In this document: positions 34,207 through 42,549 of the stretch, in pieces | Position numbering within the stretch: position 1 is the stretch's first letter | Layout of the letters: the number at the start of each line of letters is the position of its first letter | NCBI RefSeq assembly: GCF_000745835.1 | Contig: NZ_JQKB01000007.1 | Coordinates: 70,858-134,857 of the forward strand | Source of the DNA: Belnapia moabensis DSM 16746 | GTDB lineage: Bacteria > Pseudomonadota > Alphaproteobacteria > Acetobacterales > Acetobacteraceae | Direction: 5' to 3' | Length of the DNA stretch: 64,000 bases | The notes under the pieces: generated by a model | Databases searched by the model: none | What the model was told of the DNA's origin: nothing | Seen by the model: the letters and a program-made list of their open reading frames with translations, nothing else | Made by a program: the position numbers and the translations under genes

Positions 34207-35067
34207 TCAGCGGGCACGGGCGAGGAGGCGGCGGGCGCGCTCGACGACGGGGAGGTCGATCATCGCGCCCTCGAAGGCGACGGCCCCCTGCCCGGCCGCC
34301 AGCGCCTGCTCGAAAGTTTCGATCAGGCGGCGGGCGCGGTCGGCCTCGCCAGCGGGGACGCCGTATTCCTCGTTGATGATCGGCACATGCGCGGGGTGGA
34401 TGCAGGCGGTGCAGGCGAAGCCGAGCTTCCGCGAGCGTTGCAGGCTGGCGCGGTAGCCGTCGAGGTCGCGGAAATCGGCGAAGGCGCCGATGGAGCCGAG
34501 GGGGAGGATGCCGGCGCCACGGGCGGCGGCCACCACCATCATCCCGAAGGGGTAGAGCATGTCGGCGCCGGGCACGGCCTCCAGCTCGGTCGAGAGATCC
34601 TCGGAGCCGAGGCCGAGGGCGGCCATGCGCGGATCGGCGCCGGCGATGGCGGCGAGGTGCGGCAGGGCCTGCGGCGTCTCGACGATGCCGATGAAGCGGG
34701 TATGGCCCTGCGGCAGGCCGAGGGCGGCCTCGCGCGTCGCGACCACTTCGGAGAGCAGGCGGATATGCTCGGGGCCCATCACCTTGGGCAGCATCAGCGC
34801 CGAGACCTCCGGACGGATGGCGGCGGCGATGTCGGGCACGGCGAGGTCGAGCGGGCGGTTGATGCGCACGGCGAGGGCCTGGCCTTCGGCATGCAACGCG
34901 GCCGCTGCACCGGGGAGCGCGGCGCGGGCCGCCTCCTTCTCGGCGGGCGGGATGCTGTCCTCGAGATCGAGGATGATCACGTCGGCGCCGCGGGTATGCG
35001 CCTTGGCGACGAAGCGCTCGGCGGTCGTGGGGACGAAGAGGAGGGAACGCCAATTCGGCACGGTCAT
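34207..35067 (-). CDS. CitE/HpcH-type CoA ester lyase (citramalyl-CoA lyase candidate)
   Basis: A 286-residue TIM-barrel lyase of the CitE-like family, which splits or forms malyl-/citramalyl-CoA-type thioesters with Mg2+. Key segments are WRSLLFVPTT, VIILDLEDSIPPAEKEAAR (metal/substrate acidic residues), LAVRINRPL (substrate arginine), FIGIVETPQAL (metal glutamate), LGLGSEDLSTEL and CIHPAHVPIIN. It lies 11 nt after the CoA-transferase and downstream of an HTD2-type hydratase. This is the gene set used for itaconate breakdown in pseudomonads (Ict-Ich-Ccl), where the lyase yields acetyl-CoA and pyruvate. Malyl-CoA or 3-hydroxyacyl-CoA lyase activity is the alternative. Confidence 0.87.
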   Translation of the reverse strand: MTVPNWRSLLFVPTTAERFVAKAHTRGADVIILDLEDSIPPAEKEAARAALPGAAAALHAEGQALAVRINRPLDLAVPDIAAAIRPEVSALMLPKVMGPEHIRLLSEVVATREAALGLPQGHTRFIGIVETPQALPHLAAIAGADPRMAALGLGSEDLSTELEAVPGADMLYPFGMMVVAAARGAGILPLGSIGAFADFRDLDGYRASLQRSRKLGFACTACIHPAHVPIINEEYGVPAGEADRARRLIETFEQALAAGQGAVAFEGAMIDLPVVERARRLLARAR

Positions 35068-35078
35068 GTTCGGAGTCC

Positions 35079-36272
35079 TCAGGCGGCGGCGCCGGATTGC
35101 AGCATGGCGTCGATCTCGGCGGGCGCGTAGCCGGCCTCCGCCAGGATCTCTCGCGTCTGGGCGCCGAGGCGGGGGGCGGGCCGCGTTTCCTCGCGCATGC
35201 CGCCGCGGAAGGTGACAGGGATGCGGGTGCGGCGGATGCGGCCCTCGGTCGGGTGCTCGTCGCCCTGCCAGAAGCCGACATCGCCGAGATGCGGGTCGTC
35301 CAGCAGATCGTCGATGGAGTTGTAGCGGGCGGCGGGGACGTCGGCCTCGGCGAAGATCGCCAGCCACTCCGCCGTCGTCTTCTGCGCCAGCGCCTCGACC
35401 TGGAGGGTGAAGTAGTCGGCGGCGTTCTGCGTGCGGGTGATGGGCGTGGCGAAGCGCGGGTCGGTCCTCAACTCGGGGCGGCCGATGGCGTCGAAGAAGG
35501 CGAAGGCCTGGCGGTTGTCGTTCGGGCGGATGGTGATGAAGCCATCCCGCGTCGGCAGGGGGCGGTAATCGGGCGAGAGCAGGCGGGCATCGCCGCTCGG
35601 ACCCTCGGGCGGGTCGAAGGTGGCGGCGCCGAGATGCTCGCTGGCGACGAAGCTCGCCATGGTCTCGAACATCGGCACCTCAATCGCCTCCCCCTGCCCC
35701 GTCTTCTCCCGGCGGTAGAGGGCGAAGCCGATGCTCTGCGCGGCGACGAGGCCGGTGATGTGGTCGGTCATCACCATGGGGACGAAGCGCGGCTCGCCGA
35801 TGGCGCGCTCGAAGGTGCCGGCGACACCGGAAAGGGACTGAATGATCGGGTCATAAGCCGGGCGGTTGGCGTAGCGCCCGTCGGTGCCGAAGGCGACGAT
35901 GCCGCAGTGGATGAGGCGCGGGTTCGAGGGCGCGAGCGAGGCATGGTCGAGCCCGGCGCGGGCGAGCGCCGCCGGGCGGACGTTGGAGACGAAGACATCG
36001 GCGCCGGCGATCAGGCGCTTCAGCGCAGCGAGGCCTTCGGGCTGCTTGATGTCGAGGACGATGCTGCGCTTGTTGCGGTTGAAATTGATGAACTTGCCCG
36101 ACATGGCGGGCGAGCGGCTGCCGGCGGCGAGGTAGCGCAGGATGTCGCCGCCCGGCGCCTCCACCTTGATGACCTCGGCGCCCTGGTCGCCGAGGGTGCG
36201 GGTGCAGATCGGCCCGACGACGACGGTGGTAAGGTCGATGACCCTGATGCCTTCGAGCGGCCCGCCGCTCAC
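35079..36272 (-). CDS. CaiB/BaiF-type CoA-transferase (family III)
   Basis: A 397-residue CoA-transferase moving CoA between carboxylic acids via an aspartyl-CoA anhydride. Hallmarks are the N-terminal EGIRVIDLTTVVVGP, LGDQGAEVIKVEAP, FNRNKRSIVLDIK, the catalytic aspartate D170 in VPMVMTDHITGLVAAQSIGF, and RPNDNRQAF. The GTG start at 36272 overlaps the hydratase stop (GTGA). Between an HTD2-type hydratase and a CitE-type lyase it would activate a dicarboxylic acid, itaconate or mesaconate being the best guess from the known Ict-Ich-Ccl gene set. Substrate specificity within family III is not readable from sequence alone. Confidence 0.88.
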   Translation of the reverse strand: MSGGPLEGIRVIDLTTVVVGPICTRTLGDQGAEVIKVEAPGGDILRYLAAGSRSPAMSGKFINFNRNKRSIVLDIKQPEGLAALKRLIAGADVFVSNVRPAALARAGLDHASLAPSNPRLIHCGIVAFGTDGRYANRPAYDPIIQSLSGVAGTFERAIGEPRFVPMVMTDHITGLVAAQSIGFALYRREKTGQGEAIEVPMFETMASFVASEHLGAATFDPPEGPSGDARLLSPDYRPLPTRDGFITIRPNDNRQAFAFFDAIGRPELRTDPRFATPITRTQNAADYFTLQVEALAQKTTAEWLAIFAEADVPAARYNSIDDLLDDPHLGDVGFWQGDEHPTEGRIRRTRIPVTFRGGMREETRPAPRLGAQTREILAEAGYAPAEIDAMLQSGAAA

Positions 36273-37117
36273 GCCGCGAACTCGCAATCCAGCTGGCCGC
36301 AGAGATTGCCATTGCGGTCCTGCACCCAGGTCGCCGTCTTTCCTGCTTCGGGTACGCGGCCGCAGAGGGTGATGGTGTCGCCGACATAGATCGGTCGCGT
36401 CAATCGTGCGGTGAAGCCGGTGAGGCGGCCCTTGGTGTGCGCCACGGCGGCGTCGAGGAGGAGCTGCATGGTCAGCCCGCCATTCTGCACGGTGGCGGGG
36501 TAGCCCTCCTCGCCCCGGGCATAGTCGGCGTCGTAGTGGATGCGGTGGGCGTTCCAGGTCAGCGCCGAGTAGCGGAAGACCAGCGGCGGGGAGAGGTGCC
36601 GCTCGACGCTCCAGGCGGCGTCCGCCGGCGCGGGGCTGGGCGGGGCGACGGGGCTCGCCTCGCCAGGCTTCGGCGCCTCGCGGTAGACAGCGTCGAATTC
36701 CTCTTCCGCCACCACCTGGCCGGCGACGCGGTAGGTGTGGCGCATCGTGAGCACGGTGATGAAGCCAGTGCGCGCCTGCTTCGGCAGGATGGCGGCGACC
36801 TCGGCGGTGCGCTCCACCATCTCGCCGATGCGCATGGTGCCGGGGATGGTCACGCGGCGGCCGGCGCCCATGCGGCGGGGCAGCGGGATGGGCGGCAGGA
36901 CCACGCCGGGGTTGGGGTGGCCGTCCGGGCCGATATCGGACTGGCGCGGAGCCTCGTTGCCGAAGAAGACGAACCAGTGGGGCGGCAGCGCATCGCCCTG
37001 GCGGAAGCCGGCTGGATCCATGTCGAGCATGGCGGCGATGCGGCGGACCTGGCCGAGGGAGATGTCCTCCTCGACGACGCGGCTGCGGCCGACCCAGGCT
37101 TGCAGGTCGCCGCTCAT
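36269..37117 (-). CDS. HTD2/FAS1-type MaoC hydratase (itaconyl-/mesaconyl-CoA hydratase candidate)
   Basis: A 282-residue protein with two hot-dog halves. The N-terminal half is the FAS1-like dehydratase domain (PHWFVFFGNEAPRQSDIGPD, RRMGAGRRVTIPG). The C-terminal half has the conserved LVFRYSALTWNAHRIHYDAD, which contains the hydratase-2 dyad, then VQNGGLTMQLLLDA. Known members include mesaconyl-C4-CoA hydratase and itaconyl-CoA hydratase. It overlaps the aminotransferase gene upstream and the CoA-transferase gene downstream by 4 nt each, so the three are translated as a coupled set. The itaconate assignment is by context; a mesaconate pathway is the alternative. Confidence 0.87.
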   Translation of the reverse strand: MSGDLQAWVGRSRVVEEDISLGQVRRIAAMLDMDPAGFRQGDALPPHWFVFFGNEAPRQSDIGPDGHPNPGVVLPPIPLPRRMGAGRRVTIPGTMRIGEMVERTAEVAAILPKQARTGFITVLTMRHTYRVAGQVVAEEEFDAVYREAPKPGEASPVAPPSPAPADAAWSVERHLSPPLVFRYSALTWNAHRIHYDADYARGEEGYPATVQNGGLTMQLLLDAAVAHTKGRLTGFTARLTRPIYVGDTITLCGRVPEAGKTATWVQDRNGNLCGQLDCEFAA

Positions 37118-38268
37118 CGGCCGCTCCATTCGGCGAGCAGCGCCTCCATGATGCGGTCCACATCCTCCATGGAGTTGTAGCCATGGAAGCTGAAGCGGAT
37201 GCGGCCGCGGCCGTTCCAGGCCCAGACTCCGCGCTGCACCAGCGCCTCCGTCAGCGGGCCGGCGCCGGGGCAGGCGATGCAGACGCTGGCGCCGTGGCGG
37301 GCGGGGTCGCGCGGGGTCGTGCTCGGGATGCCGGCCGCCTCCAGCCGCGCGAGGAGCGCCGTCGTCAGCTGCTGGATATGGGCCTGGGCGGCGCCCTGCG
37401 GAAAGCCGGCGAGGTAGTCGAGCGCCTCGGCCAGGACATAGACGGCGCCATGGGCGGGGTTGCCGCGGGAGAAGCGCATGGCGTCTGGCAGCAATCGCAG
37501 GCCGGCGGCGTAGTCGGGGCGGCCCATGTCGTCGATGGAATGCCAGCCGGCGGTGCTTGGCGCCCAGCCGGGCTGGCGGTCGCGGTTCCAGTAGGCGATG
37601 GCGGTGCCGGTCATGCCGAGCAGCCATTTGTAGCTGGCGGCGAAGGCGAAATCGGCGAGGCGCAGGTCGATCGGCAGGTAGCCCGCGGCCTGGGTGTGGT
37701 CGACAATCAGCAAGGCGCCGACGGCATCCGCGGCGCGGCGCAGCGCCGCCAGGTCGTAGCGCTCGCCGGTGAGGTAGGAGACGTGGGAGACGGCGATCAC
37801 CCGCGTCCGCTCCGTCACCGTGGCAGCGAGAGCGGCGGCATCGTTGGCGCGGGCGTAGCGGATGGCGATGTGCGGGTGGCGCTGCAGGGCGACGGGGGCG
37901 ACGAGGGAAGGATATTCGTCGGGGTCCACCACGATGTTGTCGCCGGGCCGCCAGTCGAGGCTTTCGACCAGCATCGACATGCCCTCGGCAACATTGGCGA
38001 CCAGGCCGATATCCTCGCGCGCGACGCCCCAGGCGGCGGCGACGAGGCTGCGGGCGCGCATCACCTCGGCATCCTGGGCGTGGCGGCCATGGGGGCCGCG
38101 GCTCTTGTCGGCGGCGTAGCGGGCTAGCGCCGCGTCATGGCGGTGGAGGAAGGCGGTCTCACCCCCGGCGCAGACATGGGTGATGCCGGGCGGGATGCGG
38201 AAGCCGCGCGGGTCGAAGAGCGGCGCGGCCTTCGCCGCGGGGCGCACGGCCTCCGCCAGGGTCGACAT
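37114..38268 (-). CDS. Class V PLP-dependent aminotransferase / epimerase-like
   Basis: A 384-residue fold-type I PLP enzyme of the class V group (cysteine desulfurase/isopenicillin-N-epimerase/kynureninase relatives). The cofactor-binding features are IGLVANVAEGMSMLVESL (phosphate loop), ALLIVDHTQAAGYLPIDLR (Asp contacting the pyridine nitrogen) and FAFAASYKWLLGMTGTAI (Schiff-base lysine). It lacks the cysteine loop of NifS/IscS proteins, so a desulfurase role is unlikely. It heads the minus-strand run with the hydratase, CoA-transferase and lyase, overlapping the hydratase by 4 nt. It could generate the keto/unsaturated acid for that pathway, but the substrate is unknown. Confidence 0.87.
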   Translation of the reverse strand: MSTLAEAVRPAAKAAPLFDPRGFRIPPGITHVCAGGETAFLHRHDAALARYAADKSRGPHGRHAQDAEVMRARSLVAAAWGVAREDIGLVANVAEGMSMLVESLDWRPGDNIVVDPDEYPSLVAPVALQRHPHIAIRYARANDAAALAATVTERTRVIAVSHVSYLTGERYDLAALRRAADAVGALLIVDHTQAAGYLPIDLRLADFAFAASYKWLLGMTGTAIAYWNRDRQPGWAPSTAGWHSIDDMGRPDYAAGLRLLPDAMRFSRGNPAHGAVYVLAEALDYLAGFPQGAAQAHIQQLTTALLARLEAAGIPSTTPRDPARHGASVCIACPGAGPLTEALVQRGVWAWNGRGRIRFSFHGYNSMEDVDRIMEALLAEWSGR

Positions 38269-38342
38269 GGCTTGGTTCCTCCCGAGTTGCGCCGGATGAT
38301 AGGCGGATGACGGGTTTCGGCAAGCCGGGGGCGGGGCAAACG

Positions 38343-38369
38343 CAAAAAGCCGGGCTTTCGCCCGGCTTC
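38343..38369 (-). terminator. Rho-independent terminator of rpmB
   Basis: On the minus strand AGCCGGGC-GAAA-GCCCGGCT forms a perfect 8-bp stem with a GAAA tetraloop followed by TTTTT. It starts 24 nt after the rpmB stop codon. This is the clearest intrinsic terminator in the window. Confidence 0.92.
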
Positions 38370-38392
38370 CTATCGCGGCAGGTAGCGGCGGA

Positions 38393-38695
38393 TCAGGCCG
38401 CGGCGCCTGCCTTCTTCGCCTGGGCGCGGATGATGCGGCGCTTCAGCACCTGCGCCTCTTCCGGCAGGCGGCGGTTCGGCGTGCCGAGCAGGAAGGCGTC
38501 GAGGCCGCCATTGTGCTCGATGGTGCGGATGCCGTTGGTCGTCAGGCGCAGCTGGATGCTGGTGGCCAGCACGTCCGAGAAGAAGGACGTCTCCTGCAGG
38601 TTGGGCAGGAAGCGACGCCGCGTCTTGTTGTTGGCGTGGCTGACGTTGTTACCCGTCAGGACGCCCTTGCCGGTGATGCCGCAGCGGCGGGCCAT
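38393..38695 (-). CDS. rpmB: 50S ribosomal protein L28
   Basis: A 100-residue L28: [20 protein letters not shown] at the start, then [34 protein letters not shown] and an alanine/lysine-rich tail of the alphaproteobacterial form. L28 binds 23S rRNA near the exit and E-site region of the large subunit. The two-cysteine zinc form seen in some bacteria is absent (only C5). It is monocistronic, with its own strong terminator, and is the only core translation protein in the window. Confidence 0.97.
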   Translation of the reverse strand: MARRCGITGKGVLTGNNVSHANNKTRRRFLPNLQETSFFSDVLATSIQLRLTTNGIRTIEHNGGLDAFLLGTPNRRLPEEAQVLKRRIIRAQAKKAGAAA

Positions 38696-38838
38696 GATGC
38701 AAATCCCAAGCGCAATGGCGCGCGGCACGGAGCCCACGCGCGGGTGGTGTTGAAGGTGGGGCGATATGCCCTGCGCCGGGGGTGGCGTCAAGGCCGAGCT
38801 TGCGCGAGGCTGGCGGAAACACCAGGGGAGAGACGCCG

Positions 38839-39591
38839 ATGCGACTTGCCAACAAGATCGCCCTCGTCACGGGGGCCGCCTCCGGCATGGGGGCGGCGAC
38901 GGCAAGGCTGATGGCCGCCGAGGGGGCGAAGGTGGCCGTCGCCGACATGCTGGAGGCGGAGGGCGGGGCCGTCGCCGCCGCGATCGGGGCGGCGGGCGGG
39001 GTGGCGCGCTTCCTCCGGCTCGACGTCGCGGAGGAGGCGGATTGGGAGGCGGCGGTCGCGGCCGTGACCGGGGAATGGGGCGGGCTCGACATCCTGGTCA
39101 ACAATGCCGGCATCTCGGGCAGCGCGACCAACGACCTCTACGATACCGGCCTCTGGGACCGGATCATGGCCGTCAATGCGCGCGGCACCTTCCTCGGGGT
39201 GAAGCATGGCGTCGCGGCGATGCGGCGGCGGGGCGGCGGCTCCATCGTCAACCTCTCCTCCATCTCGGGGAATGTGGGACAGGAACGCATCCACTGCGCC
39301 TACAATGCCTCCAAGGCTGCGGTGCGGCTGCTGACCAAGTCGGTGGCGGTGCAGGAGGGCGCGGCGAAGATCCGGGTCAACACCGTCCATCCCGGGCTGA
39401 TGCCGCCGATGCGGACCTCCGGGGCGACGGCCGACCCGGTGTTCCGGGCGAAGATGCTGGGGCATGTGCCGCTCGGGCGCTCGGGCGAGGTGGATGAGGT
39501 GGCGCGGGCCATCCTCTTCCTCGCCTCGGACGAGGCCTCCTACGTCACCGGGGCCGAGCTGCATGTCGATGGCGGGTATTTGGCCTGTTAG
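38839..39591 (+). CDS. SDR-family oxidoreductase (first of catabolic operon)
   Basis: A 250-residue classical short-chain dehydrogenase. The NAD(P) loop is [17 protein letters not shown], with VADM placing an acidic residue after beta-2 that favours NAD(H). Further features are LVNNAGIS, the catalytic serine in [24 protein letters not shown] (YxxxK) and HPGLMPPM. The ATG at 38839 has GGGGAGAGACG upstream. It starts 10 nt before the amidohydrolase gene, and an NTF2-like protein and a Bug receptor follow, so it probably belongs to a small-molecule degradation operon. The substrate alcohol or ketone is unknown. Confidence 0.9.
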   Translation: MRLANKIALVTGAASGMGAATARLMAAEGAKVAVADMLEAEGGAVAAAIGAAGGVARFLRLDVAEEADWEAAVAAVTGEWGGLDILVNNAGISGSATNDLYDTGLWDRIMAVNARGTFLGVKHGVAAMRRRGGGSIVNLSSISGNVGQERIHCAYNASKAAVRLLTKSVAVQEGAAKIRVNTVHPGLMPPMRTSGATADPVFRAKMLGHVPLGRSGEVDEVARAILFLASDEASYVTGAELHVDGGYLAC

Positions 39592-39601
39592 GGGGCGATG
39601 G

Positions 39602-41110
39602 ATGGCGGTTTCGGAGAAGGGCTTCCTGCTGGTTCGCGGCGCGCTGCTGGCGGATTCCTCCAGGCGGCGGGGCGAGCCGGCGGATGTGCTGATCGAGGAT
39701 GGGGTGATCCGCGCCGTCGGCATGGGGCTCGCGGCGCCGGAGGGGACGCCGGTCTTCGAGGCTGCGGGGCTGCTGATGCATCCCGGCCTGGTCAACGCCC
39801 ATACCCATGGTCATAGCGGCCTCTCCAAAGGGATGGGCGATAATTGGACGCTGGAGTTGCTGCTCGCCGCCTCGCCCTGGATCGGCGGCGGGCGGAGCAT
39901 TGAGGACAAGAAGCTCACCACGCTGATCTGCGCCGCCGAGATGGTGGCGAAGGGCTGCACCGCGGCCTATGACCTCTACTACGAATTCCCCCTGCCCTCC
40001 CGTGACGGGCTGGATGCGGCGGCCTCGGCCTATGCCGAGGCGGGGATGCGCGCGGTGATCGCGCCGATGGTCGCCGACCGGACCCTCTACGAGGCGATCC
40101 CCGGGCTGATGGACGCGCTGCCGGAGGCGTTGCAGGGCCAGGTGGCGCGGCTGCGGGCGATGCCGGCCGAGCAGACGCTTGGCGCCATCGGCGAGGTGCT
40201 GAAGCATTGGCGCTGGTCAGGGCAGGACATCCGCGCTGGCGTCGCGCCGACCATCCCGCTGCATTGCGCCGACGAATTCCTCTGCGGCTGCGCGCGGCTG
40301 GCACGCGAGCATGGCGTCGGCCTGCACAGCCATGTCGGCGAGAGCAAGGTTCAGGCGGTAGTGGGCAGGCAGAGATACGGGAAGACGCTGGTTGCGCATC
40401 TCGATGCGCTCGGGCTGCTGGGGCCGGACTTCACCGCGGCGCATGGCGTCTGGATGGATGATGACGACCTGCGGCGGATGGCCGACCGCGGCGCCTCCAT
40501 CGCGCACAATCCGGGCAGCAACATGCGGCTCGGCAACGGCATGTTCCCGCTGCGCCGGGCGCTCGATGCCGGCTGCAATGTCGGCATCGGCACCGACGGG
40601 GCGAGCAGCGCCGACAACCAGAACATGTACGAGGCGATGCGCTATGCCTCGATGCTGTCGAAGGTGCAGACGCCCGATCCGCGATTCTGGGCGACGAGCG
40701 ACGAGGTGTACCGGGCGGCGACCATCGGCTCGGCGCGGGCGCTCGGCTTCCGCGACATCGGGCTGATCGCGCCGGGCTACAAGGCAGATATCGTCTTCCT
40801 CGACCTCGGCAGCATCAACTGGGTGCCGCATCACTGGTCGACCAACCAGATCGTCCATAGCGAGGATGGCGGCGGGGTGCGGCATGTGATGACGGGCGGG
40901 CGCCTCATCTTCCGCGACGGGCGGCATGTCGGGATCGACTTGGCGAAGCTGGCGCGTGAGGCGGAGGCGGCGCGGGAGCGGCTCGAGGCGCTGAATGCCG
41001 AATGGCATGAGCTGTACCTCAGGCTGGAGCCGGTGGTGGCGAGCTTCTGCCCGGCCATCGCGGCGCAGCCCTATCACGCAAGGCGCTATCTCTGCGACGC
41101 GCCGGGCTGA
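39602..41110 (+). CDS. Amidohydrolase of the chlorohydrolase/MTA-SAH deaminase type
   Basis: A 502-residue metal-dependent hydrolase of the amidohydrolase superfamily (AtzB/TrzN/SsnA/MTA deaminase branch). Metal and catalytic residues are visible in MHPGLVNAHTHGHSGLSKGM (HxH), GLHSHVGESK (H, E), TAAHGVWMDDDDL (H), IAHNPGSNMRLGNGMFPLR and VGIGTDGASSADNQNMYEAM (D). Enzymes of this branch deaminate or dechlorinate N-heterocycles and purine derivatives. It lies in an operon with an SDR, an NTF2-like protein and a Bug receptor, which suggests uptake and degradation of an exogenous N-containing compound. The methionine-salvage genes are 24 kb away and are not obviously linked. Confidence 0.9.
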   Translation: MAVSEKGFLLVRGALLADSSRRRGEPADVLIEDGVIRAVGMGLAAPEGTPVFEAAGLLMHPGLVNAHTHGHSGLSKGMGDNWTLELLLAASPWIGGGRSIEDKKLTTLICAAEMVAKGCTAAYDLYYEFPLPSRDGLDAAASAYAEAGMRAVIAPMVADRTLYEAIPGLMDALPEALQGQVARLRAMPAEQTLGAIGEVLKHWRWSGQDIRAGVAPTIPLHCADEFLCGCARLAREHGVGLHSHVGESKVQAVVGRQRYGKTLVAHLDALGLLGPDFTAAHGVWMDDDDLRRMADRGASIAHNPGSNMRLGNGMFPLRRALDAGCNVGIGTDGASSADNQNMYEAMRYASMLSKVQTPDPRFWATSDEVYRAATIGSARALGFRDIGLIAPGYKADIVFLDLGSINWVPHHWSTNQIVHSEDGGGVRHVMTGGRLIFRDGRHVGIDLAKLAREAEAARERLEALNAEWHELYLRLEPVVASFCPAIAAQPYHARRYLCDAPG

Positions 41111-41145
41111 TATCCTTCTTCCGCCAGAACGGGAGGGGTGAGGAG

Positions 41146-41508
41146 ATGGACACGCAAGCCGTCGCGGCGGAGTTCGCCGCGCTCTGCAAGGCCGGCCGGT
41201 TCGAGGAGGCAGGCGAGCGCTTCTGGGCGGAGGAGGTGGTCAGCATCGAGCCGATGCAGGGCGAGATGGCGGTGCTTCGAGGCAAGGCCGCCGTGAGGGG
41301 CAAGGGTGATTGGTGGTATGCCAACCATGAGATCCACAGCGCAGAAACCCACGGGCCCTATGTGAACGGCGACCAGTTCGCGCTGCGCTTCCATATCGAC
41401 GTCACGCAGAAGGCCTCCGGCCAGCGGATGCAGATGGAGGAGGTCGGCCTCTACACCGTGCGGGACGGCAAGGTGGTCGAGGAGCGCTTCCTCATCCGCA
41501 TGGGGTGA
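41146..41508 (+). CDS. NTF2/SnoaL-like protein
   Basis: A 120-residue SnoaL-like protein: VAAEFAALCKAGRFEEAGER, FWAEEVVSIEPMQGEMAVLR, the buried strand VNGDQFALRFHIDVTQKASG and YTVRDGKVVEERFLIRMG. Family members act as polyketide cyclases, isomerases or accessory binding proteins. It is the third gene of the SDR-amidohydrolase operon, 35 nt after the amidohydrolase, with a strong GGGAGGGGTGAGGAG ribosome binding site. Not closely similar in sequence to the other NTF2-like protein at 33752. Confidence 0.78.
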   Translation: MDTQAVAAEFAALCKAGRFEEAGERFWAEEVVSIEPMQGEMAVLRGKAAVRGKGDWWYANHEIHSAETHGPYVNGDQFALRFHIDVTQKASGQRMQMEEVGLYTVRDGKVVEERFLIRMG

Positions 41509-41553
41509 GGCGCTGGCACGGTATTGGCATGGGGAGACGGAACCTTGCCTTGG

Positions 41554-42534
41554 ATGAGCCTCATGCCCCTACCCCGCCGTGCCCTGCTTGCCCTGCCCGC
41601 CCTTGTCGGCAGCAGGGCGGCCCTTGCGCAACCCACCTGGCCGGAGCGACCGATCCGCTGGGTGGTGAATTTCCCGCCCGGCGGGGCGGCGGATACGCTC
41701 TCGCGCATCCTCGCCGAGCAGATCGGCAGCGGGCTCGGCCAGCCTATCGTCGTCGAGAACCGGCCGGGCGCGGGTGGCATGGTGGGGACGGAGATCCTCG
41801 CCAGGGCGCGGGGCGATGCGCACCTGGTGATGATGTCGAGCGCCGCTTCGCATGGGATCGGGCCCGCGCTCTACCCGGCCGTGCCGTACGACCCGGTCGC
41901 GGATTTCACCCATGTCGCGCTGGTCGGCACCTTCCCGAGCGTGCTCGTGGTCAATCCCGGCGTGCCGGCGCAGAGCCTGGCTGAGTTCCTGGCGCTGGCG
42001 CGAGGGCGGCCGGGCGGGCTCGCCTTCGGCACCGGCGGCAATGGCACGATGAACCACCTCACCGGCGTGTTGCTGGCCCGTGCCGCGGGGGTGGAGCTGA
42101 CGCATGTGCCCTATCGCGGCTCGGCCCCTGCCCTGGCAGATGCGATGGGCGGGCAGATCCCGGCGGTAATGGAAAGCCTGCCGATCGCCCTGCCGCATCT
42201 CCGCGCCGGGCGGCTGCGGGCGCTCGGCACCAGCGAGGCGGCACGCGATGCGGCGCTGCCGGAGGTGCCAAGCTTCGCCGAGGCCGGGTTCCCGGCGGTG
42301 CAGAGCACCAACTGGTTCGGCTTCTCCACGGCGGCCGGGGTGCCCGCCACGGTCATCACGCGCTGGCAGGCGGCGATCGAGGCAGCGCTGGCGGACGGGC
42401 GCGTGCGGGAGCGCTTCGCCGGCATCGGGGTGGTCCCCGGGCGGATGGGGCCGGCGGAGTACACCGCGCTCGTCAGCGGCGAGCTGGCGCGGTGGCGGCG
42501 GGTTATCGAGGAGGCCGGGGTGAAGCCGGACTGA
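41554..42534 (+). CDS. Bug/TctC-family periplasmic substrate receptor (4 of 6)
   Basis: A 326-residue receptor with a signal peptide (LPRRALLALPALVGSRAALA), then WPERPIRWVVNFPPGGAADT, PIVVENRPGAGGMVGTE, VPYDPVADFTHVALVG and THVPYRGSAPALADAMGGQI. Start candidates are ATG 41554 and ATG 41563; a TTG at 41545 and a longer opening also exist. It ends the SDR-amidohydrolase-NTF2 operon and probably binds that operon's substrate in the periplasm. No TctA/TctB genes nearby. Confidence 0.9.
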   Translation: MSLMPLPRRALLALPALVGSRAALAQPTWPERPIRWVVNFPPGGAADTLSRILAEQIGSGLGQPIVVENRPGAGGMVGTEILARARGDAHLVMMSSAASHGIGPALYPAVPYDPVADFTHVALVGTFPSVLVVNPGVPAQSLAEFLALARGRPGGLAFGTGGNGTMNHLTGVLLARAAGVELTHVPYRGSAPALADAMGGQIPAVMESLPIALPHLRAGRLRALGTSEAARDAALPEVPSFAEAGFPAVQSTNWFGFSTAAGVPATVITRWQAAIEAALADGRVRERFAGIGVVPGRMGPAEYTALVSGELARWRRVIEEAGVKPD

Positions 42535-42549
42535 CCCGCCGCCCTCCGC

